Below, one piece after another: positions 55,083 through 62,696 of a DNA stretch of 64,000 bases. Numbering within the stretch: the first letter of the stretch is position 1; each line of letters begins with the position of its first letter. The notes below the pieces were generated by a model that saw only the letters and a program-made list of their open reading frames with translations, was not told the origin of the DNA and ran no database searches. The stretch is from Salinibacterium sp. (GTDB lineage Bacteria; Actinomycetota; Actinomycetes; Actinomycetales; Microbacteriaceae): NCBI GenBank assembly GCA_019638845.1, contig JAHBSZ010000002.1, positions 496,001 to 560,000 on the forward strand. The letters are read 5' to 3'. A program made the position numbers and the translations under genes.

Positions 55083-55837
55083 GAGAACGCCCCCAACATC
55101 GACGTGAGAACGCTCTGGGTGATCGACGCGACGACACGAGGAAGCGCAAGGAAGACGACGGCTGCGAAGGTGACGGTGATCAGGATCTTGAGGGGGAAAC
55201 CAAGGGCAAAGGCATTGATCGCCGGTGCCACGCGAGTGAGCAGCCCAAGGCCGACATCCGCGAGGAACAAGACGATGACCATGGGGCCGGCGATCTGCAA
55301 CGCCGAGAGGAACAACTGCGAGAAGCCGGTGACAAGGATCTCTGGGTTCGGCGCCGCCGAGAGCGTCATCGTCACGGGGATGGCGTCGAAGCTGCGCATG
55401 AGTCCGCCGAGGATGAGTTGGTAACCGTCCGTTGAGAACAGCAGGGCAAGCGCCGCCATGTGGAACAGCCGAGTGAACTGGGCGCCATTGACCATCGACT
55501 GGGGGTCGAACGCTTGGGCAAGTTGGAATCCGCCGAACAAGTCGATCAAGTTGCCTGCAGACTGAATCGCCGCAAACGCCATCATGACGAGGAAGCCGAG
55601 GAACAAGCCGACGAGCAACTGCATCACGATGGCGACCAGGAACGGACCCGTCTCGAGGGCCGCGTAGCCCCCCGTGACGCGCGGCGCAACGGCCAAAGCG
55701 AGCCCGACGCCGAGCATCGCTTTGATGCGTGCGGGGATTCCCGCGTGCGAGAACGGTGGCGCGATCACCAAGAACGCCGTGACCCGCACTCCGGCCAGCA
55801 TCACGGCTTCGATCCATGCAGCGTCGAGTCCGAACAC
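55079..55837 (-). CDS. fliR: flagellar export component FliR
   Basis: Membrane export-gate protein of 252 residues with about six spans. RVTAFLVIAPPFSHAGIPARIKAMLGVGLAL and ALQIAGPMVIVLFLADVGLGLLTRVAP are typical of FliR. It starts at GTG 55837, one base past the fliQ stop. It forms the FliP-FliQ-FliR export pore with its neighbours. Confidence 0.95.
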   Translation of the reverse strand: MFGLDAAWIEAVMLAGVRVTAFLVIAPPFSHAGIPARIKAMLGVGLALAVAPRVTGGYAALETGPFLVAIVMQLLVGLFLGFLVMMAFAAIQSAGNLIDLFGGFQLAQAFDPQSMVNGAQFTRLFHMAALALLFSTDGYQLILGGLMRSFDAIPVTMTLSAAPNPEILVTGFSQLFLSALQIAGPMVIVLFLADVGLGLLTRVAPAINAFALGFPLKILITVTFAAVVFLALPRVVASITQSVLTSMLGAFS

Positions 55838-55838
55838 G

Positions 55839-56111
55839 TCACCCGCCCACCAGCTGGGGAATCCGCTCGAACAGCGTCTGCGTGAACGTGACGATCTCGG
55901 CGATCATCCATTGGCCGCTGATGACGAGCGCGACAGAGACCGCGACGGCCTTCGGTACGAACGAGAGCGTGACCTCTTGAATCTGCGTGATCGACTGGAA
56001 CACGGATACCGCGAAGCCGACGACGAGGGCTGTAACGAGGATCGGTGCGCCGAGCTTGGCGGCGACGGTAAGCGCCTGAACACCGATGTCGATGACGACT
56101 GCGGGGTTCAT
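55839..56111 (-). CDS. fliQ: flagellar export component FliQ
   Basis: Two-span subunit of the export pore. The start was set at the ATG giving MNPAVVIDIGVQALTVAAK, with 90 residues. ILVTALVVGFAVSVFQSITQIQEVTLSFVPK is the family signature across the first span and loop. It overlaps the fliP stop by four bases. Confidence 0.95.
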   Translation of the reverse strand: MNPAVVIDIGVQALTVAAKLGAPILVTALVVGFAVSVFQSITQIQEVTLSFVPKAVAVSVALVISGQWMIAEIVTFTQTLFERIPQLVGG

Positions 56112-56926
56112 GGGCCGAGTCCGTAACTGCCGACGAGGGCGGTGATGATGAGCCCCCACCCGTCGACGAGGATGAACAGCAAGATCTTGAACGGCAGCGA
56201 GATCATCACGGGCGGGAGCATCATCATGCCCATTGCCATCAGCCCCGCAGAGACGACGAGGTCAATGACGAGGAACGGAACGAAGATGACGAAACCGATG
56301 ATGAAGCCCGCCCGCAATTCCGAAATCATGAAGGCCGGGATGAGGGTCTGCAGCGGCACGGTTCCCGGCGAATCCGGGTTGCTGAGGTCGGCCGCCCGGG
56401 TCATGAGACCGAGGTCTTCTTCACGCGTATGGGCGAGCATGAATTCTCTGAGCGGCCCCGAGGCCGCGTCGACCGCGGCCTGGAAGGTGATCCCGCCGTC
56501 GAGATAAGGCTGTACTGCGAGGGAATTGATGTCGCTCAAAGTCGGCCACATGATGAATACCGAGAGAAAGAGAGCGAGTCCGGCAAGTACCTGCGTTGGC
56601 GGAATCGTGGTGAGACCGATGGCGTTGCGAGTCATCGCCAGCACGATGAAGATTTTCGTGAACGAGGTCATCATGAGCAGGATCGCTGGAGCGATCGACA
56701 GCACTGTGATGCCCAGCAGCACGATGATCGAGGATGCCGGTGCGCCATCGGGCCCGTTGATCCCAACGTTCACGATGCCGTCGACAAGTCCGGTAACCGG
56801 ATCAGTAGGTGTCGGCGTCGGAACCGGGTCTTCGGACGGGACTGCTGCCGCGCCCGTGATCAACAGCGAGATGACGGCTGCCGCGACCACCGCTCCCGCG
56901 GTGCGCAGGGCCGTGCCCGCCGTCAC
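56108..56926 (-). CDS. fliP: flagellar export component FliP
   Basis: Main subunit of the export pore. The 272 residues begin with a signal-like hydrophobic segment (to about 28), then a Pro/Thr linker. SFTKIFIVLAMTRNAIGLTTIPPTQVLAGLALFL and PFLVIDLVVSAGLMAMGMMMLPP are strong family signatures. GTG start overlaps the fliO stop by four bases (GTGA). Confidence 0.97.
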   Translation of the reverse strand: MTAGTALRTAGAVVAAAVISLLITGAAAVPSEDPVPTPTPTDPVTGLVDGIVNVGINGPDGAPASSIIVLLGITVLSIAPAILLMMTSFTKIFIVLAMTRNAIGLTTIPPTQVLAGLALFLSVFIMWPTLSDINSLAVQPYLDGGITFQAAVDAASGPLREFMLAHTREEDLGLMTRAADLSNPDSPGTVPLQTLIPAFMISELRAGFIIGFVIFVPFLVIDLVVSAGLMAMGMMMLPPVMISLPFKILLFILVDGWGLIITALVGSYGLGP

Positions 56927-57321
56927 GGCTTGAGGCTGGCGAACGCGCGACGCCAGGTGTCACCCGAGAGGATCGACCCCGCGAGCAACGAACTGCCCCC
57001 GGGTTTCACCGCCTCGACCGCCACATCGCCGCCCTCTTCCGTGAGGACTCGTGTAAACGCCTCGGCGGGTGCCTCGGGCGCGTCCGATGTATGCAGGATG
57101 TTCACCGAATGCTCAGTGACACCCAGAAGAAACCTTTTGCCGTCCACATCGACAACCGCGACTGACGCCTTGGCGCCGACGCCCTGCCTGCCGACGACGG
57201 TGATGGCCTTGCCCTGTTTGGCGCGGTTTCCCTTGCCAATCTTGCGCTGGGCATACCAAATGACCCCGAGTACCGCCGCCAGGGACAGGACAACACGTAA
57301 GGCGAGAAACAGTGTGTCCAC
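56923..57321 (-). CDS. fliO: flagellar protein FliO
   Basis: Small single-span chaperone for FliP assembly. It has 132 residues with a span at about 4-22, then a basic stretch (RKIGKGNRAKQGK) and a VDGKRFLLGVTEHSVNIL beta segment typical of FliO. GTG start overlaps the fliN TAG by one base. The call rests on its position between fliN and fliP as well as on the fold. Confidence 0.87.
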   Translation of the reverse strand: MDTLFLALRVVLSLAAVLGVIWYAQRKIGKGNRAKQGKAITVVGRQGVGAKASVAVVDVDGKRFLLGVTEHSVNILHTSDAPEAPAEAFTRVLTEEGGDVAVEAVKPGGSSLLAGSILSGDTWRRAFASLKP

Positions 57322-58067
57322 TAGAGCGTTGTCTCGGGATTGTCGAGAATGCGGGTGATTCGTACGGCATAGTCCTGATCAACCACGACGACATCGCCGT
57401 GGGCGATGAGCTTTCCGTTGAGCAGGATGTCGGCCGGGGTGCCCGCCGATCGGTCGAGTTCGACAATCGCACCCGGCTCGAGGGCCAGCAGGTCTCGGAC
57501 GGCCATGCGGGTGCGCCCGATTTCGACGGTGAGTGCCATCTCGACGTTGCTGATTCGGCCAAGGTTTCCCGCCGAGGCCGGCGCCGGGGTGGGTGCGGCA
57601 GCGATTGCCGTAGCGTGCAGACGGATAGCAAACCAACCGATGGAACCCGCTGCCGTCGTGAGTTCGAACACAGCGGTGCCGGTCGCGGCGACGAGAGCCG
57701 AGGCATCCGATTCGGTGATTTCGCCGAGCACGCCCACGCCCAGCGTCGCACTGGCCGCCTCGATAGCGGGACGCACGAGTTCTGCAGGCTCGGCAAGCGC
57801 TTCGTCAACGCCCGCCGCCTCGGCGAGCACCGTGCGGTCGTTGAGCACGAGTGCGATGTCGGCGGAGCGAACACCTACGAACTCGGCGGCAAGCGCCACG
57901 GAGAACGGACCGGAGAGTTGTTCCGGTGACGGATGGTTGACGACTGTTGGCCGCTCAGCCCCGGGTAGAGCGTCAGCGAGCGCCTCCACTGCTGCCACCT
58001 GCATCGCGTAGTCGCGGGTCGCGCTCGTCGTCGGCACCGTGGTGCTGGTCTGCGCTGCCGGGTTCAT
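57321..58067 (-). CDS. fliN: flagellar switch protein FliN
   Basis: C-ring protein controlling rotor direction. Residues about 165-248 form the SpoA domain, with NVEMALTVEIGRTRMAVRDLLAL, GAIVELDRSAGTPADILLNGKLIAHGDVVVVD and the ending VRITRIL. The first 150 residues, absent in E. coli FliN, could be a CheC-like domain as in FliY, but without the typical phosphatase motif that I can see. It overlaps fliM by four bases. Confidence 0.93.
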   Translation of the reverse strand: MNPAAQTSTTVPTTSATRDYAMQVAAVEALADALPGAERPTVVNHPSPEQLSGPFSVALAAEFVGVRSADIALVLNDRTVLAEAAGVDEALAEPAELVRPAIEAASATLGVGVLGEITESDASALVAATGTAVFELTTAAGSIGWFAIRLHATAIAAAPTPAPASAGNLGRISNVEMALTVEIGRTRMAVRDLLALEPGAIVELDRSAGTPADILLNGKLIAHGDVVVVDQDYAVRITRILDNPETTL

Positions 58068-58969
58068 GGTGTCTCCTGAGTATCGACGATCACGCAGGCG
58101 AGCTGCGATCCGCTCGCTCCCACCGCAGCCTTGGCCATGACGTGGCCTTCGACAGCGAAGTTGAGCGGGCGATTCTTCGAATGGGTCATACGGATGAGGT
58201 CTCCCTCGGCGAGCCCGAGCACGACCTCTGGTCTTACCCGTGTCGGCTGGAACTGAAGCGACACCCGTACGGGAACGCCCGCAAGGTGCGCGAGCATAAG
58301 GTCGAGGGGCTCGTCCTCACTGGCGTGCGATAGCTCATTTCCCTCCCGCACGAGCGCATCCGCTGGCAGGGCGAACGTGATGAGAGATGTTGAGCCATCG
58401 ACCGTTAGTTCGAGCGATGTGATGATCGTCGCATCCGTCGGCCCCGCTGCCTTCGCGGCTTGCGGCGTGTACTCGATTCGGTCGACCTTCATGTTCTGCG
58501 GGAACCCTGCGCCAAGGCTGTACGCCATTGTCGCCAGTGCTCCGCTCACGACCTTGGTGATGAGCGCTTGCTCGATGGGCGAGAAGGGTCGCTCGGGAAT
58601 GTGACCGCTGCCAGCACCCCCGAACATCCGTTCTGCCCAGCCGAGTGCGTCCTGGAGGGGGAATTGCATGACGCCGCGCGCGAGCACGGTGTCCATGGAC
58701 AGCAAGATCATTGCCGCCGATTCGGGAAGTCCACCGATGTAGTCGTCATAGGAATGGAGCGAGACCCCGAGAACGGCGACGTGGCAGTCGGTGCGTAGCT
58801 TTGACGACAGTTCGGTCGCCCAGGAGCGAGCGAAGGTATCCATGCCACGCAGGAGCTCCGCGGACTGCTCACGCGGAAGTCGGGTGGGGCGAGCAAAGTC
58901 GTACGGCTCGATCTCGGCGTTCTCATCAGGGGTCCGCGAGGGTACGCCAGACACCACCTGAATCGTCAC
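58064..58969 (-). CDS. fliM: flagellar switch protein FliM, lacks CheY-binding peptide
   Basis: C-ring protein, normally the receptor for CheY-P. The 301 residues have a FliM middle domain (EPYDFARPTRLPREQ through a GGxG-like MFGGAGSG motif) and a C-terminal SpoA domain (SLQFQPTRVRPEVVLGLAEGDLI). GTG start gives MTIQVVSGVPSRT; the EIDALL-type peptide that normally opens FliM is missing. The 66-base gap to motB upstream contains no better start with that motif. The middle domain begins only about 20 residues into the protein. Confidence 0.93.
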   Translation of the reverse strand: MTIQVVSGVPSRTPDENAEIEPYDFARPTRLPREQSAELLRGMDTFARSWATELSSKLRTDCHVAVLGVSLHSYDDYIGGLPESAAMILLSMDTVLARGVMQFPLQDALGWAERMFGGAGSGHIPERPFSPIEQALITKVVSGALATMAYSLGAGFPQNMKVDRIEYTPQAAKAAGPTDATIITSLELTVDGSTSLITFALPADALVREGNELSHASEDEPLDLMLAHLAGVPVRVSLQFQPTRVRPEVVLGLAEGDLIRMTHSKNRPLNFAVEGHVMAKAAVGASGSQLACVIVDTQETP

Positions 58970-59035
58970 ACGCCGAACTATCGGTCGCTTCCGCGACCGC
59001 GTTAGTAGATCTCCGCTCGAATTCGAGCCAGGTTG

Positions 59036-59845
59036 CTACCCCCCGGCGACCACCTCCGGAATGAGTGCGGCGGCGTCGCCACTGAGGTCGGTGAGGACGA
59101 CGATGTCGACCCGTCGGTTGAGCGGTGATTCGCCGTTGACCACCGGATGCACCCCGCCAAAGCTCGTCGACGAAATACGTTCGGGCGCGATGATGTCCTT
59201 CTCGACCAGTCGGCGGAGCACTGCTGTACTTCGCGCCCCTGCAAGCTCCCAATCGTTGAGGGCCGGCGAGCCCTGGCCGTACGGGTCGATGTGGCCCTCC
59301 ACCGAGACGTGGTTGGGGATGCCCGCGAGCGCGGAACCGACGGCGTCGATCGCGGTGAGGGCGGTGGGCTGAAGGTACGAGCTGTCTCCGGCAAAGTACG
59401 CTTGTCCGCCGATGAGCTTGATCGTGAGTCCGCGCTCGTCGATGGTGAAACTCACCTGATCCTGAAGCCCTTGGGAGGAGAGGTTCGCCGTGATCTGACT
59501 GATCAGGGAATCGAACTTCGCGACCTCTTTCTTTGCTTCTTGCTTCTTGGTGTCTTCGGGAGTGTCCTGCGAGGTGAACCCGACGCCTTGCTTGTCGACA
59601 TATTCGGGCTTGACGATCACACCCACCGACGAATCGACGGTGGTACTCGGTGTCGTACCGAATCCCGTCGCGAGCGAGTCCTTCAACTGCGCGTACTTGT
59701 CTGCGTCGATGCTCGACATCGCGAACAACACCAGGAACAGGCACATCAGCACCGTGATCATGTCAGCGTAGGAGACCAACCATCGCTCATCGGCATGACC
59801 TTCATCGGCGTGGCCACTTTTGTGACCACGCCCTTTTCGGCTCAT
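59036..59845 (-). CDS. motB: flagellar stator protein MotB
   Basis: Stator subunit anchored to peptidoglycan. It has 269 residues with one span, RWLVSYADMITVLMCLFLVLFAMSS, whose Asp28 is the proton (or sodium) site. A plug or linker region follows, then an OmpA-like domain with VEGHIDPYGQG, LNDWELAGARSTAVLRRL and NRRVDIVV. It overlaps the motA stop by four bases. Confidence 0.95.
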   Translation of the reverse strand: MSRKGRGHKSGHADEGHADERWLVSYADMITVLMCLFLVLFAMSSIDADKYAQLKDSLATGFGTTPSTTVDSSVGVIVKPEYVDKQGVGFTSQDTPEDTKKQEAKKEVAKFDSLISQITANLSSQGLQDQVSFTIDERGLTIKLIGGQAYFAGDSSYLQPTALTAIDAVGSALAGIPNHVSVEGHIDPYGQGSPALNDWELAGARSTAVLRRLVEKDIIAPERISSTSFGGVHPVVNGESPLNRRVDIVVLTDLSGDAAALIPEVVAGG

Positions 59846-60606
59846 GCGGCTTTCGCCAGCGCGTGCGCTGGCACGAGCGCCCGAAGGCGCTCACCCACCA
59901 CGCGAGGCTGGTTGCCGGCTTGAAGGGCAAGGACGCCCTCCACGATGATGGTCATTCGCTGCACGTCAAGTTCAACGAGGCGAATCAATCTCGTGCCGAT
60001 GGGAAGCCACAGGAAGTTGGCCGAGAGCACGCCCCAGAGCGTGGCAACGAATGCCGCGGCAATCGAATGGCCAAGTGAGGCGGGGTCGGACAGGTTCTCG
60101 AGCACATGGGTCAGAGACACCACGGTGCCGATAATGCCGATAGTGGGCGCGTAGCCGCCCATCGACGTGAAGAATTTGGCGGCCTGGCGCGCGGCGCGTT
60201 CGCGGGTCGCTACCTGGTCTTCCAGCATGATGGCGAGATCTTCCGCGTCCATGCCGTCGGCAACACCCTGTAGCGCTGATTTCAGGAAATCGTCATCGAT
60301 CTTGTCTGCTTCTTGCTCAAGCGCGAGCAACCCTTGCCTTCGGGCAACCTCGGCGAGTTCTACGACCTGATCAATCGTGGCTTGTGGCTTGTATTTGACG
60401 CCGATGAAGGCGCGCGGCAACGACTTTATCGCCTGGATCGCATCGGGAATTGTCGTGCTCGCAATTCCCACTGCAATTGTCGCGCCGAACACCAGCACCA
60501 TCGGCGCTGGCAGCAGAATTGCATTGAGGGACGCACCCTCCATCGTCATCATCGCGATCAAGGCCCCGAAGGCGATCGCGATGCCGATAATGGTTGCCGG
60601 ATCCAT
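59842..60606 (-). CDS. motA: flagellar stator protein MotA
   Basis: Stator channel subunit with four spans and a cytoplasmic loop that pushes FliG. The 254 residues include VELAEVARRQGLLALEQE, REAARQAAKFFTSMGGYAPTIGIIGTV-like P-rich span region and VELDVQRMTIIVEGVLALQAGN. The charged loop residues and the two prolines are in place. It overlaps flbD by one base. Confidence 0.95.
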   Translation of the reverse strand: MDPATIIGIAIAFGALIAMMTMEGASLNAILLPAPMVLVFGATIAVGIASTTIPDAIQAIKSLPRAFIGVKYKPQATIDQVVELAEVARRQGLLALEQEADKIDDDFLKSALQGVADGMDAEDLAIMLEDQVATRERAARQAAKFFTSMGGYAPTIGIIGTVVSLTHVLENLSDPASLGHSIAAAFVATLWGVLSANFLWLPIGTRLIRLVELDVQRMTIIVEGVLALQAGNQPRVVGERLRALVPAHALAKAA

Positions 60607-60884
60607 CAGCGACTCCCGGAAGGAACTGAACGCTCAGCACGATCGAACGGAACGACACCGAGAGACGTGCCCGGGCCATCAAAGGTCGGCGTCGCCCGTG
60701 CGCGAGCGATGACCCCGGCACGGTAGGCCGCGATCATCTCGATAACTTCTTCCATCGACTCCGTGACGATGTAGCTGGTGCCCCCCACGAGCGTCAGCGT
60801 GGTGTCCGGGCTGGACTGAATCCGCTCGATGAGGTCAGGGTTGACCGCGAAGCGCGTGTTGTTGAGTCGCGTTACCACGATCAT
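60606..60884 (-). CDS. flbD: FlbD / SwrD-like flagellar protein
   Basis: Small protein found between flgE and motA in Gram-positive flagellar operons. Known members raise stator power (SwrD in Bacillus). The first 60 residues match (MIVVTRLNNTRFAVNPDLIERI, and DTTLTLVGGTSYIVTESMEEV). The last 35 residues are an extra tail with Ala/Arg/Ser. A GGGGGAG ribosome site precedes the ATG. It starts the flbD-motA-motB group behind a 159-base regulatory gap. Confidence 0.9.
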   Translation of the reverse strand: MIVVTRLNNTRFAVNPDLIERIQSSPDTTLTLVGGTSYIVTESMEEVIEMIAAYRAGVIARARATPTFDGPGTSLGVVPFDRAERSVPSGSR

Positions 60885-60969
60885 GATGACTCCCCCATTG
60901 GGCCGACAAAGAAGAGTCGGCGCTATTCCCCACTCTCGGCGGGGGAGTTATTCATGTTAGGGCGATTGC

Positions 60970-61008
60970 GTACCCCATTTGGGTTGCGCCTGTACCCCAC
61001 TTATGGGG
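60970..61008 (-). promoter_or_regulatory. GTACCCCA direct repeats upstream of flbD-mot
   Basis: GTACCCCA at 60970-60977 and 60992-60999 are direct repeats 22 bases apart, two helix turns. The second overlaps a CCCCA-ctta-TGGGG palindrome (60995-61008). On the minus strand this is TGGGGTAC, the same core as in the pilA upstream region. A TAACAT box downstream may be the -10. The remaining gap (60885-61043) has no gene. Confidence 0.5.
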
Positions 61009-61043
61009 TCAGAACAACCGGATTCGGCTCGTTTTAGGAACTA

Positions 61044-62216
61044 TTAGCGCTTCAGGTTGGTCAGCTCCTGCAGGACCTCGTCAGACGTGGTGATGATGCG
61101 GGCATTTGCTTGGAATCCGCGCTGGGCGACGATGAGGTTGGTGAACTCCTGAGAGAGGTCGACGTTCGACATTTCGAGTGCACCACCCATGAGCGAACCG
61201 ATACCGCCACTTCCCGCAGCGCCAAGAGTTGCCGCTCCAGAGTTGATCGACGTGCGGTACGTGGAACCACCTGCCTTTTCGAGACCCCCCGCGTTGACGA
61301 AGGTCGCGAGCGCGATGCGGGCAATTGCCTCCGTCGAACCGTTGCTGAATGAACCCACGAGGGTGCCGTCCTTGGCGAGCGAGAACGACTGAAGAGTTCC
61401 TGGCTCACGACCGTCCTGATGGGCACCCGCGATCGTGTCGAGTCCGGCGTAGCCAGTGACACCGCTCAGGTCGACCGCGATCCCGCCGACGGTGATGGTG
61501 CCGCCAGAGGTGAGAGTGCCACCGGTAAAGGCCATCGAGCCGGTAACGGTAGTTCCTCCGTCGACCGCGCTTATGTCCCATCCAGTCGCGGTGCGTGAGA
61601 AGGTCATCGAGAGAGTGCGGGGGTCACCCGTGACGTCGTAAACGTCGACGTCACGCGTGAGTGAGGTTCCGACGGCAGCTCCCGATGGCAGGTTGCCCAA
61701 CATGGTTACCGCGGTCGTCTTTACCGCCGGTGCTACCGCATTTTGCGGGAGCGTGATCGGCCCCACTGCGCCACCGGTCGTGGGAACGACACCGCCGGTC
61801 GCCGTCCAGCCCTGAACCAGCGCGCCATCCGGCGTGACCAATCGACCGCCAGCATCGAACGAGAATGATCCCGCCCGCGTGTACAGAGTTTCACCACCGG
61901 TCTGGACCACGAAGAATCCGTCGCCGGAGATCATCATGTCCGTCGAGCGGCCAGTTGCTTGCGCAGAACCCTGAGAGAAGTTCGTCGAAATCGCAGCTAC
62001 TTGAACACCGAGCCCGACTTGTGCCGGGTTGCTTCCTCCCGCCTCGGTTTGCGGCCCGCTCGCGCCACGCGTGAGTTGGGAGAGGGTGTCTTGGAATTGG
62101 GTTGCCGACGCCTTGAAGGCTGTGGTGTTGACGTTGGCGATGTTGTTACCCGTGACGTCGAGCATCGTCTGATGGGAACGCAGTCCCGAAATCGCTGAAT
62201 ACAGTGCGCGAAGCAT
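61044..62216 (-). CDS. flgE: flagellar hook protein FlgE
   Basis: Hook subunit exported by the flagellar type III system. The 390 residues start with MLRALYSAISGLRSHQTMLDV and the GNNIANVNTTAFKAS motif, and end with SQEFTNLIVAQRGFQANARI and EVLQELTNLKR, both parts of the D0 coiled coil. The middle is Thr/Gly/Ala-rich. It follows flgD, its scaffold, by 23 bases. Confidence 0.96.
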   Translation of the reverse strand: MLRALYSAISGLRSHQTMLDVTGNNIANVNTTAFKASATQFQDTLSQLTRGASGPQTEAGGSNPAQVGLGVQVAAISTNFSQGSAQATGRSTDMMISGDGFFVVQTGGETLYTRAGSFSFDAGGRLVTPDGALVQGWTATGGVVPTTGGAVGPITLPQNAVAPAVKTTAVTMLGNLPSGAAVGTSLTRDVDVYDVTGDPRTLSMTFSRTATGWDISAVDGGTTVTGSMAFTGGTLTSGGTITVGGIAVDLSGVTGYAGLDTIAGAHQDGREPGTLQSFSLAKDGTLVGSFSNGSTEAIARIALATFVNAGGLEKAGGSTYRTSINSGAATLGAAGSGGIGSLMGGALEMSNVDLSQEFTNLIVAQRGFQANARIITTSDEVLQELTNLKR

Positions 62217-62239
62217 GATGAGCCTTTCGTTGGGTGGAG

Positions 62240-62671
62240 CTAGGAAGCGGTGGTGACGCCAGAGATGACGTCGAGACGGACTGACTTGTCGCCGATGGTG
62301 ACGGTGGGGATGGAGTCGGCGAACGACACGGAGGTGGCAATTCCCTTTTGCTGCGTGCCATCCGAGTCGATGTAGCCGACCTCTTTTCCGATAAGTCCGG
62401 AGGCGGCCATTCGCATCTGCAGCGAGAACGACTCTTGCGAGAGGTTCGACATGGTGGTGAGTTGCTCCATGCTCGCGAGCTGGGCGGTTTGGGTCATCAT
62501 CGCGTTGGTGTCCATGGGTGAGCTGGGGTCTTGAGCGCGAAGCTGCGCGACGAGAAGTTGCAGAAACATCTCGCCGTCCATCTTTTGCTTGGATGCGTTG
62601 GTCACCGAGCTTGCCGATGCCGGAACCTGCACGCTGCTGTTGGCAACGATGGAGTCAATGGCGTTGGTCAT
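62240..62671 (-). CDS. flgD: hook scaffolding protein FlgD
   Basis: Cap needed for hook assembly. The 143 residues hold the conserved N-terminal region (FLQLLVAQLRAQDPSSPMD, MTQTAQLASMEQL) and a short beta-rich C-terminus. The larger FlgD_ig/tudor domain pair of Gram-negative FlgD is absent, as in short Gram-positive forms. It lies between fliK and flgE. Confidence 0.92.
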   Translation of the reverse strand: MTNAIDSIVANSSVQVPASASSVTNASKQKMDGEMFLQLLVAQLRAQDPSSPMDTNAMMTQTAQLASMEQLTTMSNLSQESFSLQMRMAASGLIGKEVGYIDSDGTQQKGIATSVSFADSIPTVTIGDKSVRLDVISGVTTAS

Positions 62672-62696
62672 GGTGTCCTTTCTGATCTATCTGGTT

